From assembly GCA_964492185.1 (NCBI GenBank), contig CAZBJH010000043.1, forward strand, positions 1-24,146: a DNA stretch of 24,146 nucleotides, in the 5' to 3' direction. Below, piece after piece: positions 1 to 8,662 of this stretch (its first letter is position 1; every line of letters begins with the position of its first letter). This stretch comes from JAFGSZ01 sp964492185. Lineage in GTDB: Bacteria; Bacteroidota; Bacteroidia; Bacteroidales; UBA10428. The notes under the pieces were generated by a model that saw only the letters and a program-made list of their open reading frames with translations, did not search any database and was not told the origin of the DNA. The translations under genes and the position numbers were made by a program.

Positions 1-9
1 TATTTTTTA

Positions 10-160
10 TAGAGTCCGTCTATAAAGTAGTTAAAATGTTTATCCATACATGTGTTTGTTCAGAAGGTTCCATTTGCAAGGCTCGCGCGGTCCCTAGTCG
101 TGAATGAGCAATTTCCGGACAAGCGTAACGCGGCAAATGGGACTTTATGGACAGACACTA
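10..160 (-). repeat. Dispersed palindromic repeat, copy 1 (MITE-like, internally deleted)
   Basis: This is the shortest full-span copy, at 151 bp against 167 bp for copies 2-4; alignment by eye shows a 16-bp internal deletion near the hairpin tip. The left end TAGAGTCCGTCTATAAAGT and the inverted right end TAGTGTCTGTCCATAAAGT match at 16 of 19 positions. The minus strand is taken as the orientation that starts with TAGTGTCTGT. It carries no coding capacity. Its right end supplies the TAG that closes the reading frame of the adjacent oxidoreductase pseudogene. Copies 1 and 2 share a CGCGCGAG segment that copies 3 and 4 lack, so they look like one subgroup. Confidence 0.9.
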
Positions 161-1131
161 AGTAGTAAGTGAATAGCTTACAGTAACATTGTTTGCATAC
201 CTGATCTGTACAGCCATTTTATCATATATATCGATCTCTTTTCGCCATACGCAATTATCACGAATATAACCGTCATGATGTTCATTGGCAACATATAAGT
301 TCATAAGATGATCACTTTTGGTGATATCCCAGAAAAATTTGCATTTGGTTTTGCGCGGGCATCCGCGGCAGTGGTCTCCCCTGAATGAATTATTTGCCCC
401 GTAATACTCCAGCATGCCATAGGCATTTACCTCAACAGGGTCGGAATTGAGCCACCAGTTAAGAAGGTCGAAATGATGCGTTGCTTTATGCACGAGTAAT
501 GTACCTCCTTTGTCACGTAAGCCATGCCAACGCCTTTAATATGATGCGCCATGGTAAACATTCAGATACCAGTTGAAATCAATAGAAGTGATACGGCCGA
601 CACGGTTGTTTGCAATCATTTCCCGTATGCGCGTATGATGGGGATTATACCTGTAATTAAAACCCACAAGCACTTTTCTGCCTGCTTTTCTTTCGGCATC
701 AAGGATCTGCTGGCATTTGACCTCATCCGTGGTCATGGGTTTTTCAGTTAATACCTCAGCCCCGTATTCAAGACCTTTTACAATGAATTCATGATGTGTT
801 GAATCCACAGTGGTCACGATCAGCATGTCGCGCTTTACAGTTTTCATCATCTCATCAAAATTGGTGAATGTCGGACATTTGGCACCAATAAATTTCTTTC
901 CAAAAGCCAGTCTTCCGGGATTAATATTACATAATCCCACGAATTCTATAATGGCACCATAACGTTCCCGTATAGTCCTGCCCCAGAATGAAATCCCATG
1001 TATACCTGTCCCTATAAGGGCAATTCGTGTTTTTTCAGCATAAAGCCGGAGCCAAAGGAGGAAGCCGGATTAATCAGCATACTGCCAGCCAGGGCTGCTC
1101 CTGATGTCCTGATAAAATTTCTTCTTTCCAT
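161..1131 (-). pseudogene. Gfo/Idh/MocA family oxidoreductase with Tat signal, broken (frameshift, stop, 3' truncation)
   Basis: This is the remains of an exported NAD(P)-dependent sugar oxidoreductase. The start ATG at 1129-1131 opens a Tat-type leader (MERRNFIRTSGAALAGSML). The frame then breaks in a run of six T at 1030-1035 (A6 in the sense strand); one more base would restore KKTRIALIGTG, which contains the Rossmann motif GTGIHG. The frame then stays open through the family motif TEKP and the segment GFNYRYNP down to an in-frame TAA at 536-538. Beyond that stop the same frame continues with GGTLLVHKATHHFD, a motif of this family, and a cysteine cluster (HCRGCPRKTKC). It ends at VSYSLTT where repeat copy 1 begins. 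About 324 codons remain; relatives are usually longer, so roughly the last quarter is missing. I see three lesions. A sequencing error could explain the homopolymer frameshift but not all three. Family assignment is firm; the substrate is unknown. Confidence 0.87.
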
Positions 1132-1333
1132 AGTTTGAATGTGTGTTAGTTAAAAGTATTATTTTAGGCCTGCATAGGGTAGACTATAAATATATATAAA
1201 ATATACGGGAATAATGGTCCAATTAAGGGTAGATGAGTACAAATTTTCCCGGGTAACATCCCGGTTTACAGGATATATGAACCCTGAACAATTAAGGAAT
1301 ACTGCTGGTTACTATTTGTTGTGGTTCAGTATT

Positions 1334-1373
1334 AAAGAAAGAAAACAGGGATGATCCTTTTATAAGGTCCCTG
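1334..1373 (-). terminator. Probable intrinsic terminator of ung
   Basis: Read on the minus strand, a hairpin with CAGGGA / TCCCTG arms and an inner CCTT / AAGG stem (1346-1373) is followed by a T-rich run (complement of 1334-1345). It lies about 80 bp after the ung stop codon, in the right orientation. The rest of the 1132-1455 gap is A+T-rich with no gene or other structure that I can see. Confidence 0.5.
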
Positions 1374-1455
1374 CTTTCGTTCTTCAAATGGTCGATAAGT
1401 TATCTGCTATAATGATGAGATATTGTATAAAAAGGTTGCGTCATAGCCGGCCAGA

Positions 1456-2136
1456 TTATTCCGGGTTCCAGTTTATTTCTTTTATTCCCTGCCGGCGAAG
1501 AATATCATTTGTTTTGGAGAAATGCCGGCAACCGAGAAAGCCGTTATAAGCAGAAAATGGAGAAGGATGTGCAGCTTTCAGAATATGGTGTTTACTGTTG
1601 TTGATCAATGATTCTTTTGCAGCGGCATATCTGCCCCATAATAAAAATACTATTCCTTTTCTGTTTTCCGATATTTTTCTGATCACAGAATCGGTAAATA
1701 CCTCCCATCCATGGTTTTGATGAGATCCGGGCTGACCGGCCCGTACTGTAAGAGTGGCATTGAGAAGAAGTACACCCTGATCAGCCCATCTAGTCAGGTT
1801 TCCATTAACCGGAATGCTTATTCCCAGATCATTATTAAGTTCTTTAAAAATATTCCTAAGTGAAGGAGGAGGGGGAACACCATCGGGAACTGAAAAACAC
1901 AAACCATGTGCCTGACCTTTACCGTGATAAGGGTCCTGACCAAGCAATACTACTTTAATATTTTCAAAGGGAGTATGATTAAAAGCATTAAAGATCAGAT
2001 TGCCCGGTGGATAGACCTGGTATTTCATTTTTTCTTTGATCAGGAACTCTTTTAGTCCTTTAAATTCTGGTGTCTGAAATTCATTTATAAGCTGTTCTTT
2101 CCAGCCCGCTTCAATTTGAGGATTAATTGTAGTCAT
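1456..2136 (-). CDS. ung: Uracil-DNA glycosylase, family 1 (UDG)
   Basis: This enzyme removes uracil from DNA and starts base-excision repair in the cytoplasm. Family 1 hallmarks are present: GQDPYH at residues 66-71 with the catalytic-water Asp at 68, the PPPPSLRNIF segment, LLNATLTVRAGQPGSH, LLWGRYA, and the C-terminal HPSPFSA loop with the catalytic His. The 226-residue length is normal for the family. I start at the ATG at 2136, which follows a good AAAGGAAC ribosome binding site. An in-frame TTG at 2154 would add six residues but overlaps a likely -7 promoter element. The gene stands alone, divergent from the 2567-8489 operon, with repeat copy 2 between them. Identity is essentially certain. 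Confidence 0.97.
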   Translation of the reverse strand: MTTINPQIEAGWKEQLINEFQTPEFKGLKEFLIKEKMKYQVYPPGNLIFNAFNHTPFENIKVVLLGQDPYHGKGQAHGLCFSVPDGVPPPPSLRNIFKELNNDLGISIPVNGNLTRWADQGVLLLNATLTVRAGQPGSHQNHGWEVFTDSVIRKISENRKGIVFLLWGRYAAAKESLINNSKHHILKAAHPSPFSAYNGFLGCRHFSKTNDILRRQGIKEINWNPE

Positions 2137-2151
2137 TGTTCCTTTTTTTTG

Positions 2152-2159
2152 CAAAAATA
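2152..2159 (-). promoter_or_regulatory. Candidate -7 element for ung
   Basis: On the minus strand this reads TATTTTTG, an exact match to the Bacteroidota primary-sigma -7 consensus TAnnTTTG. No clear TTTG is seen at the -33 position. If used, the transcript would start very close to the ATG at 2136 and the in-frame TTG at 2154 could not serve as start. Confidence 0.35.
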
Positions 2160-2297
2160 GTTTTTCGCGTTCAGTCAGCGCAGGCTTTTACCTTTTTTAT
2201 TCCCTTAGGTCTTATTATCAAAGGGATTAATATAGGATGCAGGGCAGACAAAAAATAGTTCGAAAGCACTGCTTATGGGAAGGGGAAGTATTATAAA

Positions 2298-2464
2298 TAG
2301 AGTCCGTCTATAAAGTAGTCAAAATGTTTAACCATACATGTGTCTGTTCAGAAAGTTCCATTTGCAAGGCTCGCGCGGTCCGAAAACGCGGAGTGTACTT
2401 ATCGTGAATGTGCAATTTTCGGACAAGCGTAACGCGGCAAATGGGACTTTATGGACATACACTA
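2298..2464 (-). repeat. Dispersed palindromic repeat, copy 2 (full length)
   Basis: This 167-bp copy starts TAGAGTCCGTC on the plus strand and ends TACACTA. It has the same orientation as copy 1 and lacks that copy's internal deletion. It sits between the divergent ung and DUF3352 genes. Both ends carry TA, as expected if the element targets TA dinucleotides; that mechanism is inference. Confidence 0.92.
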
Positions 2465-2508
2465 AATATTGTAGAATGTCTTTTGCCAAAGATTGTTAGT
2501 AACTCTGA

Positions 2509-2539
2509 TTTTATCTGACCAGTGAATTATTTAATTTTG
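2509..2539 (+). promoter_or_regulatory. Candidate Bacteroidota promoter for the DUF3352 operon
   Basis: TAATTTTG at 2532-2539 matches TAnnTTTG exactly. A TTTT at 2509-2512, one base off the -33 TTTG consensus, lies 19 bp upstream, which is the expected spacing. The predicted transcript start near 2546 falls just before the ATG at 2567 and after the alternative GTG at 2522. Confidence 0.45.
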
Positions 2540-2566
2540 GTTTTGGGTGGAGAAAATAGCAGGACT

Positions 2567-5341
2567 ATGATAAAGAAGGTTTTACCATATTTAATTGTCA
2601 CGTTTGCTGTGATTATTCTTGTAGTTGGATTTTTAATAATTAAAAAATCATCAGAGGTTGCGGGAAATCCGCTGAGGGCTATTCCCTATGATGCTGCAGT
2701 TATCATTAAGATCAATGAATATGATGATTTGATCAGGGAATTTACCAGGGAAAACAAGTTATGGCAACAATTAAGTACTATTCCTTCTTTTGCAGAGCTT
2801 GAAAGGCAGATAAGGTATATTGACTCGCTTATGAATGAGAATAGTAATGTAAGGGCTCTTATATTGAATACTCCTGCTTTCCTCAGCCTTCATTTTACAG
2901 GAAAGGCTGATGTCAGTACTTTACATGTGTTTAGCCTGCCAAAAGGGCTTATTTCCAGGGATATACATGAATTGATCATTGATCTGACAGGAGATTCCGG
3001 TAGTGTTGTATCACGCAAGTACGAGGGTACTGATATGTTTGATGTCCGGTTTATGCATAGTGCCAGGGGACGCAACTTTTCATATTGTATTCATGACGGG
3101 CTTATGCTGGTAAGCTTTTCGTCTATCCTGCTTGAAGATGCCGTAAGACAAACAAGCTTATCCTCCGGTATCATGAATGACATGGGGTTTAATAAAGTAA
3201 ATGCCGTAGCCGGTAAAAATGTCATTGCCAATATTTTTATTAATTATAAGCATTTTCCAAAGACCCTTTCTGTTTTTGCTAATCAAAAGAGCAGAGAAAA
3301 AATAAGAGATCTTGATAATCTGGCTGACTGGTCGGAACTTGACCTGAACATTAAAAGTGAGTTGCTGATGCTGAACGGATTTACGTTTGCAAATGATTCG
3401 CTGAAGAAGCAGGTGAATATTTTTTTGGATCAGGATCCTCAAAAATTGGCTATAAGCAAAGTATTGCCCTCGAATATATCTACATTCATGGCCGTGGGCT
3501 TTGAAAGTTTTAAGGAATATATGCAGGAATACCGTAGGTTTTTAAGGATGGAGGGCAAATTAACGTCTGATCGAAGGGATCTCGATGAGATCAGCAGGCA
3601 GTACGGGATCAATATTGAGAGCATTTTTACTTCAATTGTTGACAATGAAATGTGTATTGCTTTTGATGATCAGCCCCTGGAGGGACAAGCACAAAATGTT
3701 TTTGCTTTTTTTAAAATAAAAAGCCAGGCACAGGCTGAGAAAGAACTTGGCGATTTGTTACAGACTGTTGCACGAAAGGAGAAGAAAACAGCCAATAACT
3801 ATATGCGGAAATATAAACTGGATAATGTTACGGAATACACAATTTTTCATCTCGACCTTGACCTGGTTTTACAAAAAATGGCAGGGGATGTATTTGGTTC
3901 AATTGATGATCATTATTTTGTTTTTTATAACAGTTATTTGATTTTTAGTAATTCTCCCGTAGCATTGCAAAATTTGTTACACAGCAATGTATTGCATAAG
4001 ACACTTGAAAATGACGCAACATTCAGAAAATTTGCCGATAATATGTCGGCCCGCTCGAATTTGTTTTTTTATACTAATTTAAGCAGGTCATTGGTAAATT
4101 TCACCCCCTTTCTCTCTTCTGATGTCGTAAAGGTTTGGAAGGAATACAATCCGGTTTTTCAAAATGTTCAAACGCTGGGTTTCCAATTAAATACAAGTGG
4201 CAGTATGCTATATACCAACCTTGCCCTGATGTATTTTCCTGTTTACCATGAACGCCCCCATACCGTGTGGGAAACTCTGCTTGATACTGTGGCAGATTTT
4301 AAACCCGCATTCGTATTAAATCATTACACGAAGGAAAATGAGATCTTCGTCCAGGATTTGAATAATAATGTTTACCTGATTAACCAGGCGGGCAGGATAT
4401 TATGGAGAATACCACTTCCGGAGAAAATTATGAGCGATGTATATCAGATTGATTATTATAAAAACGGTAAGCTGCAAATATTGTTTAGTACAGGTAATTA
4501 CCTGCATTTAATAGACAGGAACGGGAATTATGTTGAGCGTTTTCCTGTGAAACTGAGGTCTCCGGCGACCAATGGAATGGCATTATTCGATTATGAAGGG
4601 AACCGAAATTACAGAATTTTTGTCGCCTGTGAGAACAGGAAGGTTTATGCTTATGCCAAAGACGGAAGCATTATTAGCGGTTGGCAGTTTGATCAGTCAG
4701 AAGGAATTGTTAAACAACCTGTAAAGCACTTCAGGGTTGGGAGCAGGGATTATATTGTATTTGGAGATCAATTCAGAACGTATGTCCTTAACCGGAGAGG
4801 GCAGGTAAGGACTGATGTTCGTGTCTTATTCCCGAAATCGGAAAATAACAATTATTTGCTTGATAGTGACCCGCCTGACGCGGATGCCAGATTTGCCTGC
4901 ACCGATACTGCGGGAACAGTTTATTTCTTTTATTTTGACGGTAATATCGAAAAGTTAAAAATAAAGGATTTTTCAGCGGATCATTATTTTGATTTGAAGG
5001 ATGTTAATAACGACGGGGCAAAAGACCTGATTTTTCTGGATGATGATAAGCTGGAGGTGTTCGGTTTGGATAAGAATCTGATTTATGATTATGATTTTGA
5101 TGCCTCAATTACTGACAGGCCTGTCTATTTTCATTTTTCTGCTTCTGACAGAAAAATCGGTCTTGTATCGAAAGATGAAAATAAAATTTTTCTTATAAAT
5201 AACGACGGGTCGCTTTATGATGGTTTTCCTTTACAGGGATCGACATTATTCAGCATTGGATATCTTAATGATGGCCTTTCCCAATTCAATTTAATTGTCG
5301 GCAATAATGACAACTTTTTGTATAATTATGCCGTACAATGA
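2567..5341 (+). CDS. DUF3352-type membrane-anchored protein with C-terminal beta-propeller-like region
   Basis: This is a 924-residue protein with one N-terminal membrane segment (about residues 5-27, rich in V, I, L and F), so the bulk is probably periplasmic. The first 550 or so residues begin with a segment (IPYDAAVIIKINEYDDLIREF) typical of the DUF3352 proteins of Bacteroidota. The last 340 or so contain repeated strand-rich units (VYLINQAGRILWRIPL, LHLIDRNGNYVERFPV, FLINNDGSLYDGFPL) that look like PQQ/WD-type propeller blades, plus an acidic DVNNDGAKDLIF motif resembling calcium-binding FG-GAP/VCBS repeats. I use the ATG at 2567 rather than a GTG at 2522 because a candidate promoter lies between them. 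It is the first gene of a three-gene operon, with 24 bp to the next. Biochemical function is unknown; a scaffold or binding role in the envelope is inference. Confidence 0.8.
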   Translation: MIKKVLPYLIVTFAVIILVVGFLIIKKSSEVAGNPLRAIPYDAAVIIKINEYDDLIREFTRENKLWQQLSTIPSFAELERQIRYIDSLMNENSNVRALILNTPAFLSLHFTGKADVSTLHVFSLPKGLISRDIHELIIDLTGDSGSVVSRKYEGTDMFDVRFMHSARGRNFSYCIHDGLMLVSFSSILLEDAVRQTSLSSGIMNDMGFNKVNAVAGKNVIANIFINYKHFPKTLSVFANQKSREKIRDLDNLADWSELDLNIKSELLMLNGFTFANDSLKKQVNIFLDQDPQKLAISKVLPSNISTFMAVGFESFKEYMQEYRRFLRMEGKLTSDRRDLDEISRQYGINIESIFTSIVDNEMCIAFDDQPLEGQAQNVFAFFKIKSQAQAEKELGDLLQTVARKEKKTANNYMRKYKLDNVTEYTIFHLDLDLVLQKMAGDVFGSIDDHYFVFYNSYLIFSNSPVALQNLLHSNVLHKTLENDATFRKFADNMSARSNLFFYTNLSRSLVNFTPFLSSDVVKVWKEYNPVFQNVQTLGFQLNTSGSMLYTNLALMYFPVYHERPHTVWETLLDTVADFKPAFVLNHYTKENEIFVQDLNNNVYLINQAGRILWRIPLPEKIMSDVYQIDYYKNGKLQILFSTGNYLHLIDRNGNYVERFPVKLRSPATNGMALFDYEGNRNYRIFVACENRKVYAYAKDGSIISGWQFDQSEGIVKQPVKHFRVGSRDYIVFGDQFRTYVLNRRGQVRTDVRVLFPKSENNNYLLDSDPPDADARFACTDTAGTVYFFYFDGNIEKLKIKDFSADHYFDLKDVNNDGAKDLIFLDDDKLEVFGLDKNLIYDYDFDASITDRPVYFHFSASDRKIGLVSKDENKIFLINNDGSLYDGFPLQGSTLFSIGYLNDGLSQFNLIVGNNDNFLYNYAVQ

Positions 5342-5365
5342 GATGTGATAATAAATATTCAATAT

Positions 5366-7009
5366 ATGAAACTAGTTATACATTTTTCGTGTATTTTGCT
5401 CATATTTTTTACAGCCTGCACAAAAGATCCGCTTGATCCGGACAAGGTGTCAGATCAGGTTGAGTTGAGCCCGGGACTGGCCGCACCATTGATTAAGGGA
5501 AATTTTTCCATTGTTGATCTGTATAACGATGAGGAAGACACCTTGTTTGTTTTTGATGGCGATTCCATCAAGGTCGTTTTTTCATTGGACTCGGTTTTTA
5601 GTTTACAAGGCCGGGATATATTAAATATACCTGAACAACAAACCCAGTATTATGATTTTACTGCTTCGTCTGATATACCCGCCGCGCTAATGCCCGATAC
5701 ACTTTTTCGCGATAGTGTGGAGCATCACACATTTTCTACTGATGGCAATATGAGGATTGACAGTGTGTTTACCAACGAGGGATTTATACGCGTGGATGTG
5801 AGTTCGGACTATCATCATACCGGCATGCTTTATATCACCAGCCCTTCATTATACAGTGACGGGGAAATGTTTCATGAAGCTGTTCAGATTAGCAGAGACG
5901 ACGGAAATTTCTCAACCACACAGTACTATCCCTTAAACAATTCAAGAATTTATATCGACCATGATCATCCGGGATCCGGTTCCATGGAAGTTAAGTTCGA
6001 TTTGTTCCTTTACCGTAATCCCGGTGAGGGCATTATAGCAGGCGAACAGGTTTTGATCGAGTTTACGCTTGAGGATATCGATACATATGAGGCGGCATTT
6101 GGTTACCTGGGTGATACCATTCACTCTGCCGATACCCTGATTGATATTGCCCTGGAAGAAATATCGGGTTTGTCAGGTACATTTAATGTAACTGATCCCA
6201 GGATTAATTATTTCTACACACATTCTATGGGTTTTCCGATGGAAGTGGATATGAATATGCATGCTGAATATGAAGAAAAGCCCTTAGTTGTAATAAATCC
6301 TGAATCCCGCCCTGTTGATTATTCTTCTGATTACACTGATCCTGAAGTATCAGGTATGATAAGTTATGACAAGACAAATATTCTTAATATCGGTGATTTT
6401 ATTTCTTTCCCCCCGCCTGTATCAATAGCTTTTGAAGGAGGTATCCATATTAATCCGGACAATGATACAACAATAAAAAATTTTGTACTTGGGAGCAGTA
6501 AGATCGATGTCGGTCTCGAAGTGGAGGTGCCGCTTGAGTTCCGGTCAAATCTTCAGTTCCGGGATACCATGAAGCTTGATTTCGGCGACATGGATGAAGC
6601 CGGGTACATTGAAAAAGTAGATCTTTATTATTGGTTTACAAATGAGTTTCCTGTGAATATTGATGCTACAATGATCTTGTATGATTCAATTGCCGGCCGT
6701 CATTTTGATACTATCCCATTTAGTAAGGAAGGGGATATGTTTATTCAGGCTGCGGCTGTTGATGACCGCGGGTTCACAATGCTCGACAGGGTGGTTGAAC
6801 AGTCGGGTTTTATCAGCTTGGACCAGGAAGCGATCGATCGTTTATTTCATGATGCAAATAAGATGATTCTGACTGGAAAATTTGTATCGTATGATCATCT
6901 GAATACTCCTAATGTGACGATATTAAATACATATAGGCTCAATTTTAAATTTGGCATTGATGCTGATGTTCATTATCAAGGCAATTTAAGCGATGAAAGT
7001 GATGAATAA
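5366..7009 (+). CDS. Uncharacterised lipoprotein, middle gene of envelope operon
   Basis: This 547-residue protein begins with a lipoprotein signal (hydrophobic residues 4-17, FFTAC with the lipidated Cys at 18). The sequence after the Cys (TKDP) has a K-D pair that recalls surface-export signals of Bacteroidota lipoproteins, so outer-leaflet exposure is possible but unproven. The rest is acidic and beta-rich with many aspartates, without a motif I recognise. A GTG at 5345 would add seven residues ahead of a normal signal peptide, so I prefer the ATG at 5366. It lies 24 bp after the DUF3352 gene, and its 3' end overlaps the next gene by 17 bp (8 bp if that gene starts at 7002), which suggests translational coupling. 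I cannot assign a function. Confidence 0.75.
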   Translation: MKLVIHFSCILLIFFTACTKDPLDPDKVSDQVELSPGLAAPLIKGNFSIVDLYNDEEDTLFVFDGDSIKVVFSLDSVFSLQGRDILNIPEQQTQYYDFTASSDIPAALMPDTLFRDSVEHHTFSTDGNMRIDSVFTNEGFIRVDVSSDYHHTGMLYITSPSLYSDGEMFHEAVQISRDDGNFSTTQYYPLNNSRIYIDHDHPGSGSMEVKFDLFLYRNPGEGIIAGEQVLIEFTLEDIDTYEAAFGYLGDTIHSADTLIDIALEEISGLSGTFNVTDPRINYFYTHSMGFPMEVDMNMHAEYEEKPLVVINPESRPVDYSSDYTDPEVSGMISYDKTNILNIGDFISFPPPVSIAFEGGIHINPDNDTTIKNFVLGSSKIDVGLEVEVPLEFRSNLQFRDTMKLDFGDMDEAGYIEKVDLYYWFTNEFPVNIDATMILYDSIAGRHFDTIPFSKEGDMFIQAAAVDDRGFTMLDRVVEQSGFISLDQEAIDRLFHDANKMILTGKFVSYDHLNTPNVTILNTYRLNFKFGIDADVHYQGNLSDESDE

Positions 7010-8489
7010 AATAAATAACCGAACAGTGTATATCAAAAAAACATTGTTTTATTTTGCAACGGCGTGTGTTATTTCCTGTTTTGGAATACGTCCTGCCGGT
7101 GCTCAACAAAGTAATACACTGTATTTCCTGGAGAATGTCCCGCAAAAGCATTTACTGAATCCTGCTTTTCAGCCGGAATGTGGTTTTTACCTGGGATTGC
7201 CGGCCATTGCCCCGTTGCAGTTATACGCGGGCAACAGTGCTTTTAGTTTGGATGATGTAATGTGGTATGATGAAACACTGGATTCAACCATTACTTTTTT
7301 ACACCCCCTGGCCAGTAAGGATGATTTCCTGAATAATTTTAAAAATTCTAATTTTGTTTCAGCTGAACTAAGCACGGCAATCCTTTCCTTTGGCTTCCGG
7401 ATTCAGGATTATTTCATTTCTTTTGATGTCAGTGAACGATCAGAAGCAACCATTAGTTATCCGTCAGATCTGATTAGTTTTATTATTCAAGGGAATGAGA
7501 ACGGGGAAACCTTCGATTTGAGTAATCTGGGAGTAAACATGAATAGTTATATGGAGTTTGCACTCGGTTTGTCCAACAGGTACAGTGATGAATTATCTTT
7601 TGGTTTTAAAACCAAGCTGCTTTTTGGGGTGGTGAATCTTTCCACGGCCAATACTGACCTGACTGTCCAAACCGGCGTTGATCAATGGCATGCGCGGTCA
7701 AAATTTGATATAAATGCCAGCCTGCCGGGTTATTATATTCCTGAAGATGAAGACGGATACCTTGATTTTGAGGAAGCTGATTTTGAAGAAGACCTTGAAG
7801 CCGGTGATTTCCCGGGACTGATTACTAAAAATATCGGACTGGCGCTGGATTTGGGTGTTGATTATCGTCCGTCGGAGTTATTTTCCCTGTCAGCCAGTGT
7901 GCTTGATTTGGGATTTATCCGGTGGGGCAGCTATGTGCATAATATGTCTCAGGATGCAGAATTCGTTTTCGAGGGACTAATAAAAGATTTTGAGAGTGAT
8001 TCGTCGGATTTTGAGCATATGGCAGAGGATTTGGCAGACAGCATTAAAAATACCTTTACCCTGGCAAATGCAGAAGATCCGTATACAACATTTTTGAACG
8101 GGAAAATATACCTGGGAGGCAGGTATAATATTCATGAAAAGATAAGTTTTGGTTTTCTTTCAAGAACCGGAATTGTCAGAGGTAAGGTAAGACAACAGGT
8201 AACATTTTCAACCAACTTTAATCCTTTCAGAGAGTTCAATGCCTCCATATCGTATTCCATAATGAACAATACCTATAATAATCTGGGCATCGGCATATCA
8301 ACCAACCTGGGTCCGTTCGATCTTTATATTATCAGTGATAATGTTCCGGTCGTGTACAGAAAAATTGTCTCAACACCTGCATTAATACCCCACAAAGCCA
8401 GGACATTTAATTTGAGAATAGGACTTAATCTTGTTTTTGGTTATAACAAGCTTAAACGTATACAGCGGGATAAGCCACTTGTCTTCTAA
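6993..8489 (+). CDS. DUF5723-type outer membrane beta-barrel protein
   Basis: This 498-residue protein has a signal peptide ending near PAGA-QQ (about residue 38). The mature start, NTLYFLENVPQKHLLNPAFQP, is typical of the DUF5723 outer-membrane family of Bacteroidota. The body alternates amphipathic strands ending in aromatic residues (FISFDV, LSFGFKTKLLFGVV, GLALDLGVDYRP, FNLRIGLNLVFGY) as in porin-like barrels. Between these lies a very acidic loop (EDEDGYLDFEEADFEEDLEAGDF). It starts inside the preceding lipoprotein gene; an ATG at 7002 is a possible alternative. It closes the three-gene operon, and its stop codon lies one base from a partial repeat. The role is unknown; the family is often near envelope or secretion genes. 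Confidence 0.8.
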   Translation: MKVMNKINNRTVYIKKTLFYFATACVISCFGIRPAGAQQSNTLYFLENVPQKHLLNPAFQPECGFYLGLPAIAPLQLYAGNSAFSLDDVMWYDETLDSTITFLHPLASKDDFLNNFKNSNFVSAELSTAILSFGFRIQDYFISFDVSERSEATISYPSDLISFIIQGNENGETFDLSNLGVNMNSYMEFALGLSNRYSDELSFGFKTKLLFGVVNLSTANTDLTVQTGVDQWHARSKFDINASLPGYYIPEDEDGYLDFEEADFEEDLEAGDFPGLITKNIGLALDLGVDYRPSELFSLSASVLDLGFIRWGSYVHNMSQDAEFVFEGLIKDFESDSSDFEHMAEDLADSIKNTFTLANAEDPYTTFLNGKIYLGGRYNIHEKISFGFLSRTGIVRGKVRQQVTFSTNFNPFREFNASISYSIMNNTYNNLGIGISTNLGPFDLYIISDNVPVVYRKIVSTPALIPHKARTFNLRIGLNLVFGYNKLKRIQRDKPLVF

Positions 8490-8490
8490 T

Positions 8491-8600
8491 TAGTGTCTGT
8501 CCATAATGTCCGATATCCGCGTTGCTGCTCATATTTTAAATCCTCAAATACTTAAGTATACCGCGGTTTAAAATGTTCACGCGCGGCTATTGTATAGAAT
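8491..8600 (+). repeat. Diverged or partial copy of the dispersed repeat
   Basis: The first 22 bases (TAGTGTCTGTCCATAATGTCC and on) match the terminus of the 167-bp repeat with one change, and CCGCGTT recurs at the expected place. After that the sequence departs and forms a different inverted repeat, ATTTTAAA (8532-8539) against TTTAAAAT (8568-8575), with further weak complementarity outside. Either a rearranged copy or a related element sharing only one terminus; the right boundary is uncertain. Confidence 0.55.
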
Positions 8601-8638
8601 AATATTGTTTTAATATGCATTCCCGCGGGCTGGTGTTT

Positions 8639-8661
8639 CGAACTGCCCGCGAGGCAGTTCG
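8639..8661. repeat. Perfect hairpin, 9-bp stem
   Basis: CGAACTGCC and GGCAGTTCG are separated by five bases (8648-8652). The stem is perfect and G+C-rich. There is no T run after it on either strand close enough for a classical terminator, although TTTTTT follows at 8668. It may help terminate the operon ending at 8489, but it looks more like part of the repeat cluster that continues to 8884. Confidence 0.6.
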
Positions 8662-8662
8662 A

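Noticed and set aside
1132..1455. A possible small gene or RNA between the pseudogene and ung
   Set aside because: There is no open frame with a credible start, and no tRNA-like or riboswitch-like fold; only the terminator-like hairpin near 1346-1373 stands out.
2522..2566. GTG at 2522 as the start of the DUF3352 protein
   Set aside because: It puts 15 residues, including two Gly and charged residues, ahead of a normal membrane anchor and lies upstream of a good candidate -7 element.
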